Assembly: GCA_964427285.1 (NCBI GenBank)
Contig: CAYRTS010000027.1
Span: forward strand, 1 to 38,244
Source: SPCO01 sp964427285
GTDB lineage: Bacteria > Chloroflexota > Limnocylindria > Limnocylindrales > CSP1-4
Direction of reading: 5' to 3'
DNA length: 38,244 nucleotides
Each line of letters begins with the position of its first letter. The stretch's first letter is position 1. This document shows positions 7,435 through 15,579 of this stretch, piece by piece. The notes beneath the pieces were generated by a model. That model ran no database searches. It was not told the DNA's origin and was given only the letters and a program-made list of their open reading frames with translations. Both the position numbers and the translations under genes were made by a program.

Positions 7435-8876
7435 ACGATCACCGCTTCGATGCCGAGGTGTCTGGCGACGGTCGCGACATCGCCGGACAGGTCTCCAGGC
7501 GTCGCCGAGCTGTGGTGGTTGACACCGGCGGTCGCCCAGCGTGCCCAGGCGGCCTCCACCGGGCCGTCAGTGAACCGGAACGCGCCATTCACCGTGCCCG
7601 TCTCCGGGAACGTCCGGGCCGTCAGCTCACCACGCGCAACCACGTACCGGAAGCCGCCGCGTGCGTGCGGATGTGGCGTGAAACCGACCAACGTGGCGGG
7701 TCCGGCCGCCGGTTCAAACACGGCACACACGCCGCAATGGGGATCCTTGCCGCAGAACCAGCCGTTGGGGTGCAGCCGAGGCCGTGCCCCGGGTGCCAGC
7801 CAGGCGGTGTCGTGCTCGCCGGAGTTGGCGATCACGACCTCGCCCGTTGCGTAGTCGATCGCCTCGATCTCGTGGTAGACGGCGGCGCCCCCGAGTCGCT
7901 TCGTGGTCAGCATCGCGACCGCCGTGACGATGTCGCCGGTGCAGCTGAACGGCCGACCGCCACTGGTCAGCCGACCGAGCGCCCAGCATGGCGCGATCCC
8001 GATCGGCTCGCCAAAGCGGAACTGCGGGACGTGGCAGTTGAAGGCCCCGCCATTGAGCGCGTGGGCATCGACGACCGCCTCGAGCGCCAGGGCCGCTCGC
8101 AGGGATCGATCGAGCGAGTCCGCCGACGGGTCCCCCTCGAAGGTCCAGTCGCGTCGAACGTCCGCCTCGAGCGCCCGGACGTCCGCATCGGCGACCTCGC
8201 GGTAGCGAGCCACGACCTCATCGGGGTCGACCGCGACGAGTTCGATCCCGGTCGCTGCCCGGAGTGCGGCGTCATCGACATCGACATGCGCGTAGCCGTC
8301 AAGTGGGCGGCCGATTCGCCCGAGCCGGCTGGTCCCGATCCCGCGGGCGATCCCGGCCAGGCGCAGCGCCGCGCCTACGCGAGCGATCGTATCGGGATCG
8401 TTCCGCCGACCCAGGACCAGCTCAAACGGCCGATCCGCCCGCGACAGGAGGTTCGAGATCATCGGCGCCCCAACCGTCGCGCCCTGCGTCGTGATCGAGC
8501 CGTGGTCGAAGCCGCCCGCGACCAATCCGGTCTCGTGCAGCGCCCAGACGACGACCGGAACGCCCGGCAGCGCCTCGATCGCGGCCATCGTCCAGGCGGC
8601 CGGCACGGCCATCGTCTGGAGGACGAGGACGAGGTCCACCCCGACGTCCGCGAACTGGCGCCCGACGGCTGCCCCGTCATCGCCGCTGGCGATTTCAACC
8701 ACGGCAACCGGGACGATCGCTCCATCACTTGCCAGCTGGTCCGCCACCGAGCGGGCCAGTGCCATCCGGTCCGCCCGGAAGGTTGGTCCGGCAGTGTGCT
8801 CCCAGAGCGTCCAGTAGGGGCTGACGACCCCGACCCGCGGTCGAAGGTCGGAGCGGTCGATTGAGGTCGTGGCCAT
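7431..8876 (-). CDS. L-fucose/L-arabinose isomerase-like protein
   Basis: 481 residues, shorter than FucI (about 590) and near AraA (about 500). The N-terminal half has alternating strands and helices (RVGVVSPYW, LVLVLQT, PVVVWALHETG) as in the FucI/AraA fold. The C-terminal half has FSCTGDIVTAVAM around Asp315, a YHEIEAIDYATGEV strand and NSGEHD around His355, resembling the metal-site regions of ketol isomerases. PNGWFCGKDPHCGVC adds four close cysteines of unknown meaning. ATG 8876 follows AGGA and lies two bases after the upstream stop; a TTG at 8882 is possible. It sits between the double mutarotase and the P450, consistent with aldose-ketose isomerisation, but the substrate is not defined. 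Confidence 0.78.
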   Translation of the reverse strand: MATTSIDRSDLRPRVGVVSPYWTLWEHTAGPTFRADRMALARSVADQLASDGAIVPVAVVEIASGDDGAAVGRQFADVGVDLVLVLQTMAVPAAWTMAAIEALPGVPVVVWALHETGLVAGGFDHGSITTQGATVGAPMISNLLSRADRPFELVLGRRNDPDTIARVGAALRLAGIARGIGTSRLGRIGRPLDGYAHVDVDDAALRAATGIELVAVDPDEVVARYREVADADVRALEADVRRDWTFEGDPSADSLDRSLRAALALEAVVDAHALNGGAFNCHVPQFRFGEPIGIAPCWALGRLTSGGRPFSCTGDIVTAVAMLTTKRLGGAAVYHEIEAIDYATGEVVIANSGEHDTAWLAPGARPRLHPNGWFCGKDPHCGVCAVFEPAAGPATLVGFTPHPHARGGFRYVVARGELTARTFPETGTVNGAFRFTDGPVEAAWARWATAGVNHHSSATPGDLSGDVATVARHLGIEAVIV

Positions 8877-8878
8877 GG

Positions 8879-9526
8879 TCAATCCTGGTGGAAGACCTCG
8901 TCAGCGGTGATCAGATTGCCGTCAGCGTCGACGATGGTGATGATGATCCCGTCGAACGCCTTGCCCCACCGAGCGTTGACTTCGTAGCTCCCCATCTTCC
9001 CGAAGACTGTGGCCATGTCCGGGTAGAACTCGCCGTAATAGACGACGTGGGCGCCGCGCCGGAACCCGTTGTAGTTCCGGAAGCCGGAGGCCTCGATGGC
9101 CTCCATCAGGTCCGGCCAAGGGTCGGCATGGAGCGCTTCGTACTCGGCGGCGCGGTCAGGATCGATCACGAGACCGAACATGGCGCGCTCGAACGGCCCT
9201 TCGAGTTGCGGACCGTCGGAGCGGAAGACCTGGTCGTAGTAGAGGAGGCCGCCGGAGTCGTCGGTGATCTGGGCGATGACGTCGCGGAAGTACTGGTTCC
9301 AGCGCTGATTGGCCGGCTTCGGACCATGGATCCCGAAGGCGGTCGCCACATCCGGCTCGCCCTCCAGGTAGTACCAGACGTCCGTCCCGCGGCGAAAGCC
9401 GGACATGTTGCGAATACCGGACTCGCGGATCTCGGTGGCCAGGTCCGGCCAGATCGCGTCATGTCGTCGGTCGTACTCGGCCTCCGTCCCGGGAAAGATG
9501 CGGAGATAGAAGACGGCGCGATCCAT
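8879..9526 (-). CDS. Tandem double L-rhamnose mutarotase-like protein
   Basis: 215 residues made of two consecutive RhaM (DUF718) domains, about 1-108 and 113-215. Each has the family pattern: early His (His22 and His133), GFRRG (43-47 and 153-157), a tyrosine-rich strand (WYYLEGE and VYYGEFY), and a late RW (Trp76 and Trp187). Single-domain RhaM forms dimers, so this fusion may encode a dimer in one chain. ATG 9526 begins the first domain; the open frame upstream is low complexity and crosses the operator region. It is the first gene of an operon with the isomerase-like and P450 genes and has a candidate LacI-type operator 19-36 bases before its start. Confidence 0.88.
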   Translation of the reverse strand: MDRAVFYLRIFPGTEAEYDRRHDAIWPDLATEIRESGIRNMSGFRRGTDVWYYLEGEPDVATAFGIHGPKPANQRWNQYFRDVIAQITDDSGGLLYYDQVFRSDGPQLEGPFERAMFGLVIDPDRAAEYEALHADPWPDLMEAIEASGFRNYNGFRRGAHVVYYGEFYPDMATVFGKMGSYEVNARWGKAFDGIIITIVDADGNLITADEVFHQD

Positions 9527-9544
9527 GGCGTGGCCCTCATCAGC

Positions 9545-9562
9545 GACTGGCAACGGTTCCAC
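9545..9562. promoter_or_regulatory. LacI-type operator, copy B (divergent region)
   Basis: GACTGGCAACGGTTCCAC, with TGG and CCA arms around a central CG, matching the CTGGnAACG core of the other copies. It lies between the divergent double-mutarotase and alcohol dehydrogenase genes. On the minus strand a possible -10 box TAGCAT is at 9570-9565, so the site would cover that start point. Confidence 0.5.
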
Positions 9563-9592
9563 CGATGCTAGCGGGTTGGGCCGAGCGCCGTC

Positions 9593-9598
9593 TATGCT
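9593..9598 (+). promoter_or_regulatory. Candidate -10 box of the alcohol dehydrogenase gene
   Basis: TATGCT resembles the -10 boxes elsewhere in the window (TATGCT at 25312, TACGCT at 4465 and 38096) and lies 44 bases before the ATG. No good -35 box is seen at the right distance, so this is tentative. Confidence 0.3.
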
Positions 9599-9641
9599 CG
9601 CGGCTGCGGCGGGAGCGCCGGACACCGGATGGGAGGTCGAG

Positions 9642-10844
9642 ATGGGTGACAACCGTGGCGTGGTCTACCAGGGTCCTGGGATCGTCGAGGTCCAGGATCT
9701 CGACGATGCTCGCCTGGAGCTCCGGGTCGATGGACGCGTTCGCCCGTGCCGGCACGGGGTGATCCTGCGCGTCGTCAGCACGAATATCTGTGGCTCGGAC
9801 CAGCACATGGTCCGAGGTCGCACGACGGCTCCCGCCGGTCTGGTCCTCGGTCATGAGATCACCGGCGAGATCGTCGAGGCCGGCCCCGATGTCGAGTTCG
9901 TCAAGGTCGGCGATATCGCCTCGGTGCCGTTCAACATCGCGTGTGGGCGCTGCCGAAACTGCCGCGAGGGTCAGACCGGGATCTGCCTGAACGTCAATCC
10001 TGCCAGGCCCGGGGCCGCGTACGGCTACGTCGACATGGGCGGCTGGATCGGCGGGCAGGCGAAGTACGTGATGGTGCCGTACGCCGACTTCAACCTGCTC
10101 GTGTTTCCGGATCGCGAGCAGGCCCTGGACAAGATCCTCGACCTGACCATGTTGTCCGACATCTTTCCGACCGGGTTCCACGGGGCACGCACGGCCGGGG
10201 TCGGACCCGGGAGCACGGTCTACATCGCGGGCGCCGGGCCGGTCGGTCTGGCTTCCGCGGCGAGCTCGCTGCTGCTCGGTGCGGCGGTCGTCATCGTCGG
10301 GGATCTCATCCCGGAACGGCTGGCCCAGGCGCGCAGCTTTGGCTGCGAGACCGTCGACCTGCGGGACGCCACGCCGCTACCAGATCAGATCGCCGCGATC
10401 CTGGGCGTTCCCGAAGTCGATGCCGCGGTGGACTGCGTTGGCTTCGAGGCACGCGGTCACGGGGAGCTGTCCGCGGTGGAACGTCCCGCGACTGTCCTCA
10501 ACCAGATGATGCAGGTGGCACGGGCAGGTGGCGCCGTCGGGGTTCCCGGTCTGTACGTCACCGATGATCCGGGCGGCGTGGACGACGCGGCCCGCACGGG
10601 AAATCTGTCGCTGCGCATCGGCCTGGGCTGGGCCAAGAGCCTCTCGTTTACGACCGGGCAGTGCCCGGTGATCCGCTACAACCGATCGTTGATGATGGCC
10701 ATCCTCCACGACCGGATCGCGATCGCCAAGGCCGTCAACGCCACGCCCCTGCCACTGGATCGAGCGGTCGAGGGCTATCGCGACTTCGACCAGGGGGCGG
10801 CTGCCAAGTTTGTACTGGATCCCAACGGCTACCTCGCCGGGTAA
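9642..10844 (+). CDS. Zinc-dependent alcohol dehydrogenase, glutathione-independent formaldehyde dehydrogenase-like
   Basis: 400 residues. Catalytic zinc ligands are Cys50 (NICGSDQH) and His71-Glu72 (LGHE). The structural-zinc cluster has Cys101, Cys104, Cys107 and Cys115. A Rossmann motif GAGPVGLAS follows in the middle of the chain. The long insert with GYVDMGGWIGGQAKYVMVPYAD and the length are typical of the Pseudomonas FdhA-type enzymes, which oxidise aldehydes or alcohols with tightly bound NAD. ATG 9642 follows GGGAGG at 9631-9636. It is a single-gene unit divergent from the mutarotase-isomerase-P450 operon. If the P450 removes methyl groups, formaldehyde disposal would be a fitting role, but a sugar-alcohol substrate is equally possible. 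Confidence 0.88.
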   Translation: MGDNRGVVYQGPGIVEVQDLDDARLELRVDGRVRPCRHGVILRVVSTNICGSDQHMVRGRTTAPAGLVLGHEITGEIVEAGPDVEFVKVGDIASVPFNIACGRCRNCREGQTGICLNVNPARPGAAYGYVDMGGWIGGQAKYVMVPYADFNLLVFPDREQALDKILDLTMLSDIFPTGFHGARTAGVGPGSTVYIAGAGPVGLASAASSLLLGAAVVIVGDLIPERLAQARSFGCETVDLRDATPLPDQIAAILGVPEVDAAVDCVGFEARGHGELSAVERPATVLNQMMQVARAGGAVGVPGLYVTDDPGGVDDAARTGNLSLRIGLGWAKSLSFTTGQCPVIRYNRSLMMAILHDRIAIAKAVNATPLPLDRAVEGYRDFDQGAAAKFVLDPNGYLAG

Positions 10845-10879
10845 TCGCCCCGGGTCACTCGACGCGAACGCCCCGCGGT

Positions 10880-11707
10880 TCACCGGGCCAGCAGGATTAC
10901 CGCGACTCCAGTTGTCGCCAGCGCGGCTGCGGCGATCAACCGCCCCGACGGCCGTCGTCGCGTGATCGCGGCCTCGATCGCGAGGCTGAAGAGGGGAGCG
11001 GTGGCGACCGCGGTCTGGACGACCGCAGGGTTGCCGTCCTGGACGCCGACCAGGATGAACAGGAAGTGGGCGGTGATGAAGGCAGCTCGCGGAATCATCC
11101 CCGGGAGCGCCCGGAGGGGCACGTCCCGGGGCGGTGCGATCAAGGTGCAAGCAACGGCGGCAAGCGCGGCGCGGACCAGGTAGGCCTCGACCACGCCTAC
11201 GTCACGATCCGCCATCAGACGACCGACGACCGTGAGCAATCCGGTCCCGACGGCTGCGATCAACACGGTCACCACGCTGCGTCGCCGACTGAGGGCTCCG
11301 AATGAAGTACTCAGTCCGAGCAGGACGGCCAGCACGACGACCACCGCCGCGACCACCTGTGCAGGCTCAAGCGTGCCCGGCAGGAGGATCGCCACTGCCA
11401 GGGCCGCAGGTAGCGGACTGATCGATTGCGCCGTGACCGTAGCGGCCGCGGACCCATGGTCGTACAGGTCCCAGATCGCCATTGAGGTGATGACCAACAG
11501 CACCACGGAGACGGCGTGCAGCGCGACGATCTCCGTGGACCAGGTCCACTCGACGAACGGCGCGGCGGGGAGCACGAGCAGGGCGTTCAGCAGGAACAGC
11601 GGCCCGATCAATTGACGGGCAGGGAATCGGACGGCGAGCCCCTTGCTCAGCTCGCCACCGATGGCATTCGAGATCGCGGACAGGAGGCCCGCTAGAACTG
11701 CTGTCAT
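10880..11707 (-). CDS. EamA/DMT-family transporter, second of a tandem pair
   Basis: 275 residues with about ten hydrophobic segments, the usual size and two-repeat layout of drug/metabolite transporters that export or import small metabolites across the inner membrane. The N-terminal segment AVLAGLLSAISNAIGGELSKG and a shared ARQLIG block match the neighbouring gene closely, as do the APPRDV loop and the PAVVQTAVATAPLFSL stretch. Its ATG overlaps the stop of that gene (ATGA). The pair arose by tandem duplication and may form a heterodimer. The substrate is unknown; the context suggests a sugar-derived metabolite. Confidence 0.83.
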   Translation of the reverse strand: MTAVLAGLLSAISNAIGGELSKGLAVRFPARQLIGPLFLLNALLVLPAAPFVEWTWSTEIVALHAVSVVLLVITSMAIWDLYDHGSAAATVTAQSISPLPAALAVAILLPGTLEPAQVVAAVVVVLAVLLGLSTSFGALSRRRSVVTVLIAAVGTGLLTVVGRLMADRDVGVVEAYLVRAALAAVACTLIAPPRDVPLRALPGMIPRAAFITAHFLFILVGVQDGNPAVVQTAVATAPLFSLAIEAAITRRRPSGRLIAAAALATTGVAVILLAR

Positions 11708-12528
11708 GCGAGGAGGATGAGCGAGACCCCGGCGACCACGACCACGGAGGCGACAACCGATCGGACCGGCGGGGCAGAGCGCAGCCGGATCGATTCCACC
11801 GTGAGCACGACGAGGGGAGTCGTCGCCACCAGGGTCTGGACAACCACGGGACTGCCCGTTTGCGCACCGACGATGACAAACACAAAGTACAGCGTGACCA
11901 CCACGGACCGGCCCAGAAGTCTCGGGATGTCGCCCCGCGCCACGTCTCTGGGCGGGAACAGGGCGAGGCAGATCACGGCCGCCAGCGCCGTCCGTACGAC
12001 GTACGTCTCAACGAGACCGACCCCTTCGTCGCCGATCAAGCGGCTCATCACGGTCAGCAGCCCGCTCCCGGTGGCCGCACCGAGGATCCGCCACGTCCGC
12101 CCCCAGCGATCAAGGCTCGAGAAGGCGTCGGCCAGCGCCAGGAGGACTCCGGCAACGACGACGACCGCGGCCACCACGTGGATCGGCTCTACGGCACCCG
12201 GCAACAGGACGGCCACCGCGAGGGCCGCCGGGATCGGGCTCATCGCGGTCGCGGTTGTGGTCGCCGACGCCGCGCCGTGGTCCAGCAGGTCCCAGACGCA
12301 GATGGCGGTCCCGACCATCAACGCGACCGACAGCAGGTGCAGCGCAACGATCGTCGGGGTCCACACCCATGGCACAAACGGGGCGAAGGGCAGCAGGACG
12401 AGCGCGTTGCCGATGTAGAGCACGCCGATCAATTGACGCGCCGGCGCCCGGTTGGTGAGTTCCTTGCTGATGAGCGCCTGCGCCGCGTTGGCGAGGGCGG
12501 CCAGCAGGCCGAACAGGACCGCGCTCAA
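11704..12528 (-). CDS. EamA/DMT-family transporter, first of a tandem pair
   Basis: 274 residues, about ten membrane segments. I chose TTG 12528 as the start: GGAGG stands five bases upstream, and the resulting N-terminus (LSAVLFGLLAALANAAQALIS) lines up with the ATG start of the downstream paralogue. Longer frames add a non-hydrophobic leader unlike the family. Shared blocks with the paralogue are ARQLIG, PPRDV and the VVVQTLVATTPLVVL segment. The gene is divergent from Cys-rich copy 2 with 111 bases between, so the two units could share control. Export of a pathway intermediate is possible but unproven. Confidence 0.82.
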   Translation of the reverse strand: MSAVLFGLLAALANAAQALISKELTNRAPARQLIGVLYIGNALVLLPFAPFVPWVWTPTIVALHLLSVALMVGTAICVWDLLDHGAASATTTATAMSPIPAALAVAVLLPGAVEPIHVVAAVVVVAGVLLALADAFSSLDRWGRTWRILGAATGSGLLTVMSRLIGDEGVGLVETYVVRTALAAVICLALFPPRDVARGDIPRLLGRSVVVTLYFVFVIVGAQTGSPVVVQTLVATTPLVVLTVESIRLRSAPPVRSVVASVVVVAGVSLILLA

Positions 12529-12561
12529 TAGACCTCCGACTGGTGCGGGCCCTCGGTGGCG

Positions 12562-12600
12562 TGCTATCGTCCACCCGACGGCGCCTGCAAACGGTACCGG
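12562..12600 (+). promoter_or_regulatory. Candidate extended -10 and degenerate LacI-type operator before Cys-rich copy 2
   Basis: TGCTATCGT at 12562-12570 is an extended -10 box (TG-N-TATCGT). Twelve bases further, GCCTGCAAACGGTACCGG (12583-12600) matches the CTGnAAACG core and central CG of the better operators but with weaker arms. The promoter-then-operator order is the same as at 4435 and 38065. No strong -35 box is seen. Confidence 0.35.
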
Positions 12601-12639
12601 GATCGTCAAGCATCCACGTCTGGCGCGCGGGAGACCACG

Positions 12640-13755
12640 ATGGGCGAGACCACGATCGCATTCACGGAGCTGCTTGGCCGGCGGGTCCGGATGGGTCCCT
12701 GGGAAGATCAGAAGATCTCAACGTACCGCAAGATCATCGAAGCGCTGGAGGGCGGGCGTTGGGACGAGGCAGCCAACCTCGGCAGCTACTTCGTGGACGA
12801 GGCGAACGTCTGCTTCACGCTCTATCGCCAGTGGATCGGCGACCTCAACGGCTACCTCCGCGACAAAGGCGTGGACGACACAGTGATCAAGGCCCGCAAT
12901 GATCAAGCGGTCGCGGTCGCCAACCTTCCCGATGGATCGCCGTGGCACCCGCGCAAGCACTGGGACCGCTTCCTGTCAGAGGTCCAGCGGTTCACCGCGG
13001 CCACCTACCGCGAGCAGCCGGCCGAAGCGCGCCGTTGGCTGGACACCATGAAAGAAACCTGGCGCCAGTGCCATGACCGTGACGTGGATCACACCTACGG
13101 CCTCATGTCCCTCATCCAGGAACAACTTGGCGAGGACGCCATCCGTGACATGTACGACCGCGTGCTGCTGCCCCTGTTCGTGTGGCGCTACGAGAAGTTC
13201 GATATCGACAAGCAACCCTGGGATCAGGCCCTCGAAACCCTGATGCTCGTGGCCTGCGAGGCGATGCGGGGCCACCTCGTCGGACCGGAGCGAACCGGGG
13301 ACATGGAGCTGGTCGAACTGGAGGACCGATTCGTTCTCCGCTTCGATCCATGCGGGTCTGGCGGGCGGACGCTTCGCGGCGACAACCAGGAGGGGACGGG
13401 GCCCCGGATGCAGCCCCCGTACAACTGGAAGGTCACCGAAGAGCCGCACACCTGGAACCACAACACGCCGGGTGTCTGCCTCTACTGCGCCCACTGCATC
13501 ATCCTCATGGAGGAGATGCCGATCGATCGCTTCGGCTACCCGGTCCGGGTCATCGATCCGCCGATCTACGACGCCGAGCGGACCGCCGTCGGGGTCGCCC
13601 AGAAGTGCCAGTGGCAGATGTTCAAGGATCCGACCCAGACGCCCGCCGAGTACTACGAACGGGTCGGCCGCACAAAGCCGACATCCTTCGGGTCGAAGGC
13701 GCAAGGCGCCCGAGAACTTCCGATGGTGAACGTGGGTCTGCCCGGCGCCGGCTGA
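12640..13755 (+). CDS. Cys-rich protein of unrecognised family, copy 2
   Basis: 371 residues, paralogue of the genes at 3257-4384 and 17432-18571. Blocks in order: LLGRRVRMGPWEDQKIST near the N-terminus, KETWRQCHDRDVDHTYGL (residues 138-155), PLFVWRYEKFD (178-188), EAMRGHLVGP (207-216), RFDPCGSGG with Cys238, CLYCAHC with Cys280, Cys283 and Cys286, GYPVRVIDPP, and KCQW with Cys323. There is no signal peptide or membrane span. The five conserved cysteines suggest an Fe-S or zinc centre; His151 in DRDVDH is shared with copy 3 only. The ATG lies near GGGAGA. A strong hairpin follows the gene, so it is probably a single-gene transcript, next to an acid-sugar dehydratase gene. Function unknown. 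Confidence 0.85.
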   Translation: MGETTIAFTELLGRRVRMGPWEDQKISTYRKIIEALEGGRWDEAANLGSYFVDEANVCFTLYRQWIGDLNGYLRDKGVDDTVIKARNDQAVAVANLPDGSPWHPRKHWDRFLSEVQRFTAATYREQPAEARRWLDTMKETWRQCHDRDVDHTYGLMSLIQEQLGEDAIRDMYDRVLLPLFVWRYEKFDIDKQPWDQALETLMLVACEAMRGHLVGPERTGDMELVELEDRFVLRFDPCGSGGRTLRGDNQEGTGPRMQPPYNWKVTEEPHTWNHNTPGVCLYCAHCIILMEEMPIDRFGYPVRVIDPPIYDAERTAVGVAQKCQWQMFKDPTQTPAEYYERVGRTKPTSFGSKAQGARELPMVNVGLPGAG

Positions 13756-13785
13756 GACACCCTGGCAACCGTCCCCGCTTTTCCC

Positions 13786-13820
13786 CCGGGCGCTGCTCAG
13801 CTCCTCCGAGCAGCGCCCGG
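13786..13820 (+). terminator. Strong hairpin terminator after Cys-rich copy 2
   Basis: A perfect 13-bp stem, CCGGGCGCTGCTC (13786-13798) pairing with GAGCAGCGCCCGG (13808-13820) around a nine-base loop, 30 bases after the stop codon. There is no T-run, as is common in GC-rich genomes. Confidence 0.75.
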
Positions 13821-13861
13821 ACACCACTCGCCTCGAAATGTCAGCGATGCCCTGTTCGACT

Positions 13862-13867
13862 TATGAT
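13862..13867 (+). promoter_or_regulatory. Candidate -10 box of the dehydratase gene
   Basis: TATGAT, 45 bases before the ATG and just after the terminator of the previous unit. A weak -35 (TGTCAG) lies 17 bases upstream. The position after a terminator supports an independent promoter here. Confidence 0.4.
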
Positions 13868-13912
13868 CGCGCGGAGCCACGTCACCGTCGACCAGCCGGA
13901 GGAGACCACCCG

Positions 13913-15046
13913 ATGACCGACGAGCGGATCGCCCGGGTTGATGCCCACCCGTTGCGCTACCCGGAGCCAAACAACAACGGCAAGATCCGGCACCTGACGC
14001 TGGTGCGGATCGAGAGCGCATCAGGTGCCGTCGGCTGGGGCGAGGCGATCACCGGCTCGGAAGACGCGTCGCTGGCGATGCGCGTCATCGTGGACCGGGG
14101 CCTCGGTCCGAGGCTGATCGGCCGTGATCCGCGGGCGGTGGAGTCGATCTGGACCGAATTCCGTGAGACCACCTACTGGACCGGCGACGGCGGCATCGTC
14201 ACCTTCGCGAACAGTGCCATCGACATGGCGCTGTGGGACCTCACCGGCCATCTGACCGGCCTGCCCGTCTACCAGCTGCTCGGCGGGAAGCAGCGCGATC
14301 ACGTGCGGGCCGCGTCGTCGATCATCTTCGATACCGCCAATCTCGACGGGATTGGCCGCCAGTTCGCCGATCTGCACGCTCGCGGCTATAGTGTTCTCAA
14401 GGGCGGCTGGGGCCATGACCTCTCCATCGCATTTGGGCGCGACAGGCGGCGCGACGTGGAAATCGTGCGAACGATTCGCGAGGCGGTGGGCCCCGACGCC
14501 GAGATCATCGTCGACGTCGTTGCCGGCTCCGGCTGGACGGCCAGCCACGCGATCACCATGGCCCGCGCATTCGAGCCGTACCGGCTGTACTGGCTGGAGG
14601 ACGCCCTCACCGAGAACGATCTGGCGGGCTGGGCGCGACTGCGCGCAGCGACCGCGACGCCGCTGTGCACCGGCGAGAAGGGCTGGACCGTCCCGCACTT
14701 CCGGCGGCTGATCAACAGCGGCACGCTCGACATCGTCATGATGGATCCGGGTCGCGCCGAGGGCGTGACCGGCCTCAAGAAGGTGATCGACATGGCGGCC
14801 GCCGCCGGCATGTCATGGAACGCCCATTCCTGGTCGAGCGCACTGAACACCGCGGCTTCCCTTCACCTGGCGGCGGCCTCGCCCAACGTGCTGGTGTTGG
14901 AACTCAAGCCGGAACCGTCCCCAATGCAACACGAACTCGTGACCGACCCGATCGAGATGGTCGACGGTCAGATCGCTGTCCGCGATGCCCCAGGCCTCGG
15001 CGTGACAGTGGATGAGGCCGCCGTCCGTCGCTACGCGTTCGACTGA
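13913..15046 (+). CDS. Mandelate racemase/enolase-superfamily sugar-acid dehydratase
   Basis: 377 residues with the capping domain followed by the TIM barrel. Metal ligands are Asp201 (IIVDVV), Glu229 (YWLEDA) and Glu255 (CTGEKGW). The base-side Lys163 lies in VLKGGWGHD and the opposite-face pair is Asp278 and His305 (WNAHSW). The lysine motif is K-G-G-W rather than KxK, which puts it in the KxGWG branch of the mandelate racemase subgroup rather than with textbook L-fuconate dehydratase. Such enzymes dehydrate acid sugars to 2-keto-3-deoxy acids. ATG 13913 follows CGGAGGAG. It fits as the dehydration step after the dehydrogenase and lactonase in this window, but the substrate is uncertain. 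Confidence 0.87.
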   Translation: MTDERIARVDAHPLRYPEPNNNGKIRHLTLVRIESASGAVGWGEAITGSEDASLAMRVIVDRGLGPRLIGRDPRAVESIWTEFRETTYWTGDGGIVTFANSAIDMALWDLTGHLTGLPVYQLLGGKQRDHVRAASSIIFDTANLDGIGRQFADLHARGYSVLKGGWGHDLSIAFGRDRRRDVEIVRTIREAVGPDAEIIVDVVAGSGWTASHAITMARAFEPYRLYWLEDALTENDLAGWARLRAATATPLCTGEKGWTVPHFRRLINSGTLDIVMMDPGRAEGVTGLKKVIDMAAAAGMSWNAHSWSSALNTAASLHLAAASPNVLVLELKPEPSPMQHELVTDPIEMVDGQIAVRDAPGLGVTVDEAAVRRYAFD

Positions 15047-15063
15047 AGGGGTCGCGCCTCGAC

Positions 15064-15579
15064 TCAGGCTGCCCAGTTCGGCCCGCCTGGGGGCTCCTCC
15101 AGCAGCTCAATCGAGACCCCGTCCGGATCGCGCAGATAGCACGCCCGGCCGCCGCGATACGGGCCCCAGGGGATATCGATGGGTGCGTCTGACCGGAATG
15201 TGTCGTAGCCCGCGGCGCGCAGTCGGGCGAAGTCGGACGCCATGTCGTCCGTGACCAGGCAGAGGTGCGCGTTTCCGGCGTTGTAGCTCTCCATGTCGGT
15301 GGCGCCCGGCCGCGGCGTCGTGTATTCGAGCAGTTCCAGGACGACCCCGTTCGGGAGCTGGAAGAACGCACCCTCCAACACCAGATTGGGGTAGCCGACG
15401 ATCTCGCCGACATACGGGACGTCCCACGTCTTGCGCATGAGCAACGGGACGCCGAGGAGCGTCCCATAGAACGCGATCGAGCGGTCCAGATTCGCGACTG
15501 CGTAGCCGACGTGATCTAGAGCCCGAAAACGGGGTGCGCCTGGCTCAGTGGGCACGGTCAAGTCCCCGGTCCCGCTCAA
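15064..15579 (-). CDS. VOC-superfamily (glyoxalase/dioxygenase-like) protein
   Basis: 171 residues with two beta-alpha-beta-beta-beta modules. LDHVGYAVANLDRSIAFY opens the first with a likely metal His; LELLEYT gives a Glu; NAHLCLVTDD opens the second with another His; YLRDPDGVSIELLE ends with a Glu. This is the usual glyoxalase/bleomycin-resistance metal pattern, used by lyases, epimerases and dioxygenases. The TTG start at 15579 overlaps the stop of the upstream SDR (TTGA); GTG 15555 with GGGGAC upstream is an equally possible start. It is the last gene of the operon that begins at 19381. The reaction is unknown. Confidence 0.82.
   Translation of the reverse strand: MSGTGDLTVPTEPGAPRFRALDHVGYAVANLDRSIAFYGTLLGVPLLMRKTWDVPYVGEIVGYPNLVLEGAFFQLPNGVVLELLEYTTPRPGATDMESYNAGNAHLCLVTDDMASDFARLRAAGYDTFRSDAPIDIPWGPYRGGRACYLRDPDGVSIELLEEPPGGPNWAA

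Noticed and set aside
7125..8864. A 579-codon plus-strand frame opposite the isomerase-like gene
   Set aside because: Composition is Arg/Gly/Asp-rich with no domain; it is the GC-rich antisense shadow of a gene with clear fold motifs.
13786..13820. The GC-rich hairpin as a riboswitch or operator of the dehydratase gene
   Set aside because: It directly follows the stop of the previous gene and precedes a -10 candidate, which fits a terminator; no aptamer-like structure is apparent.
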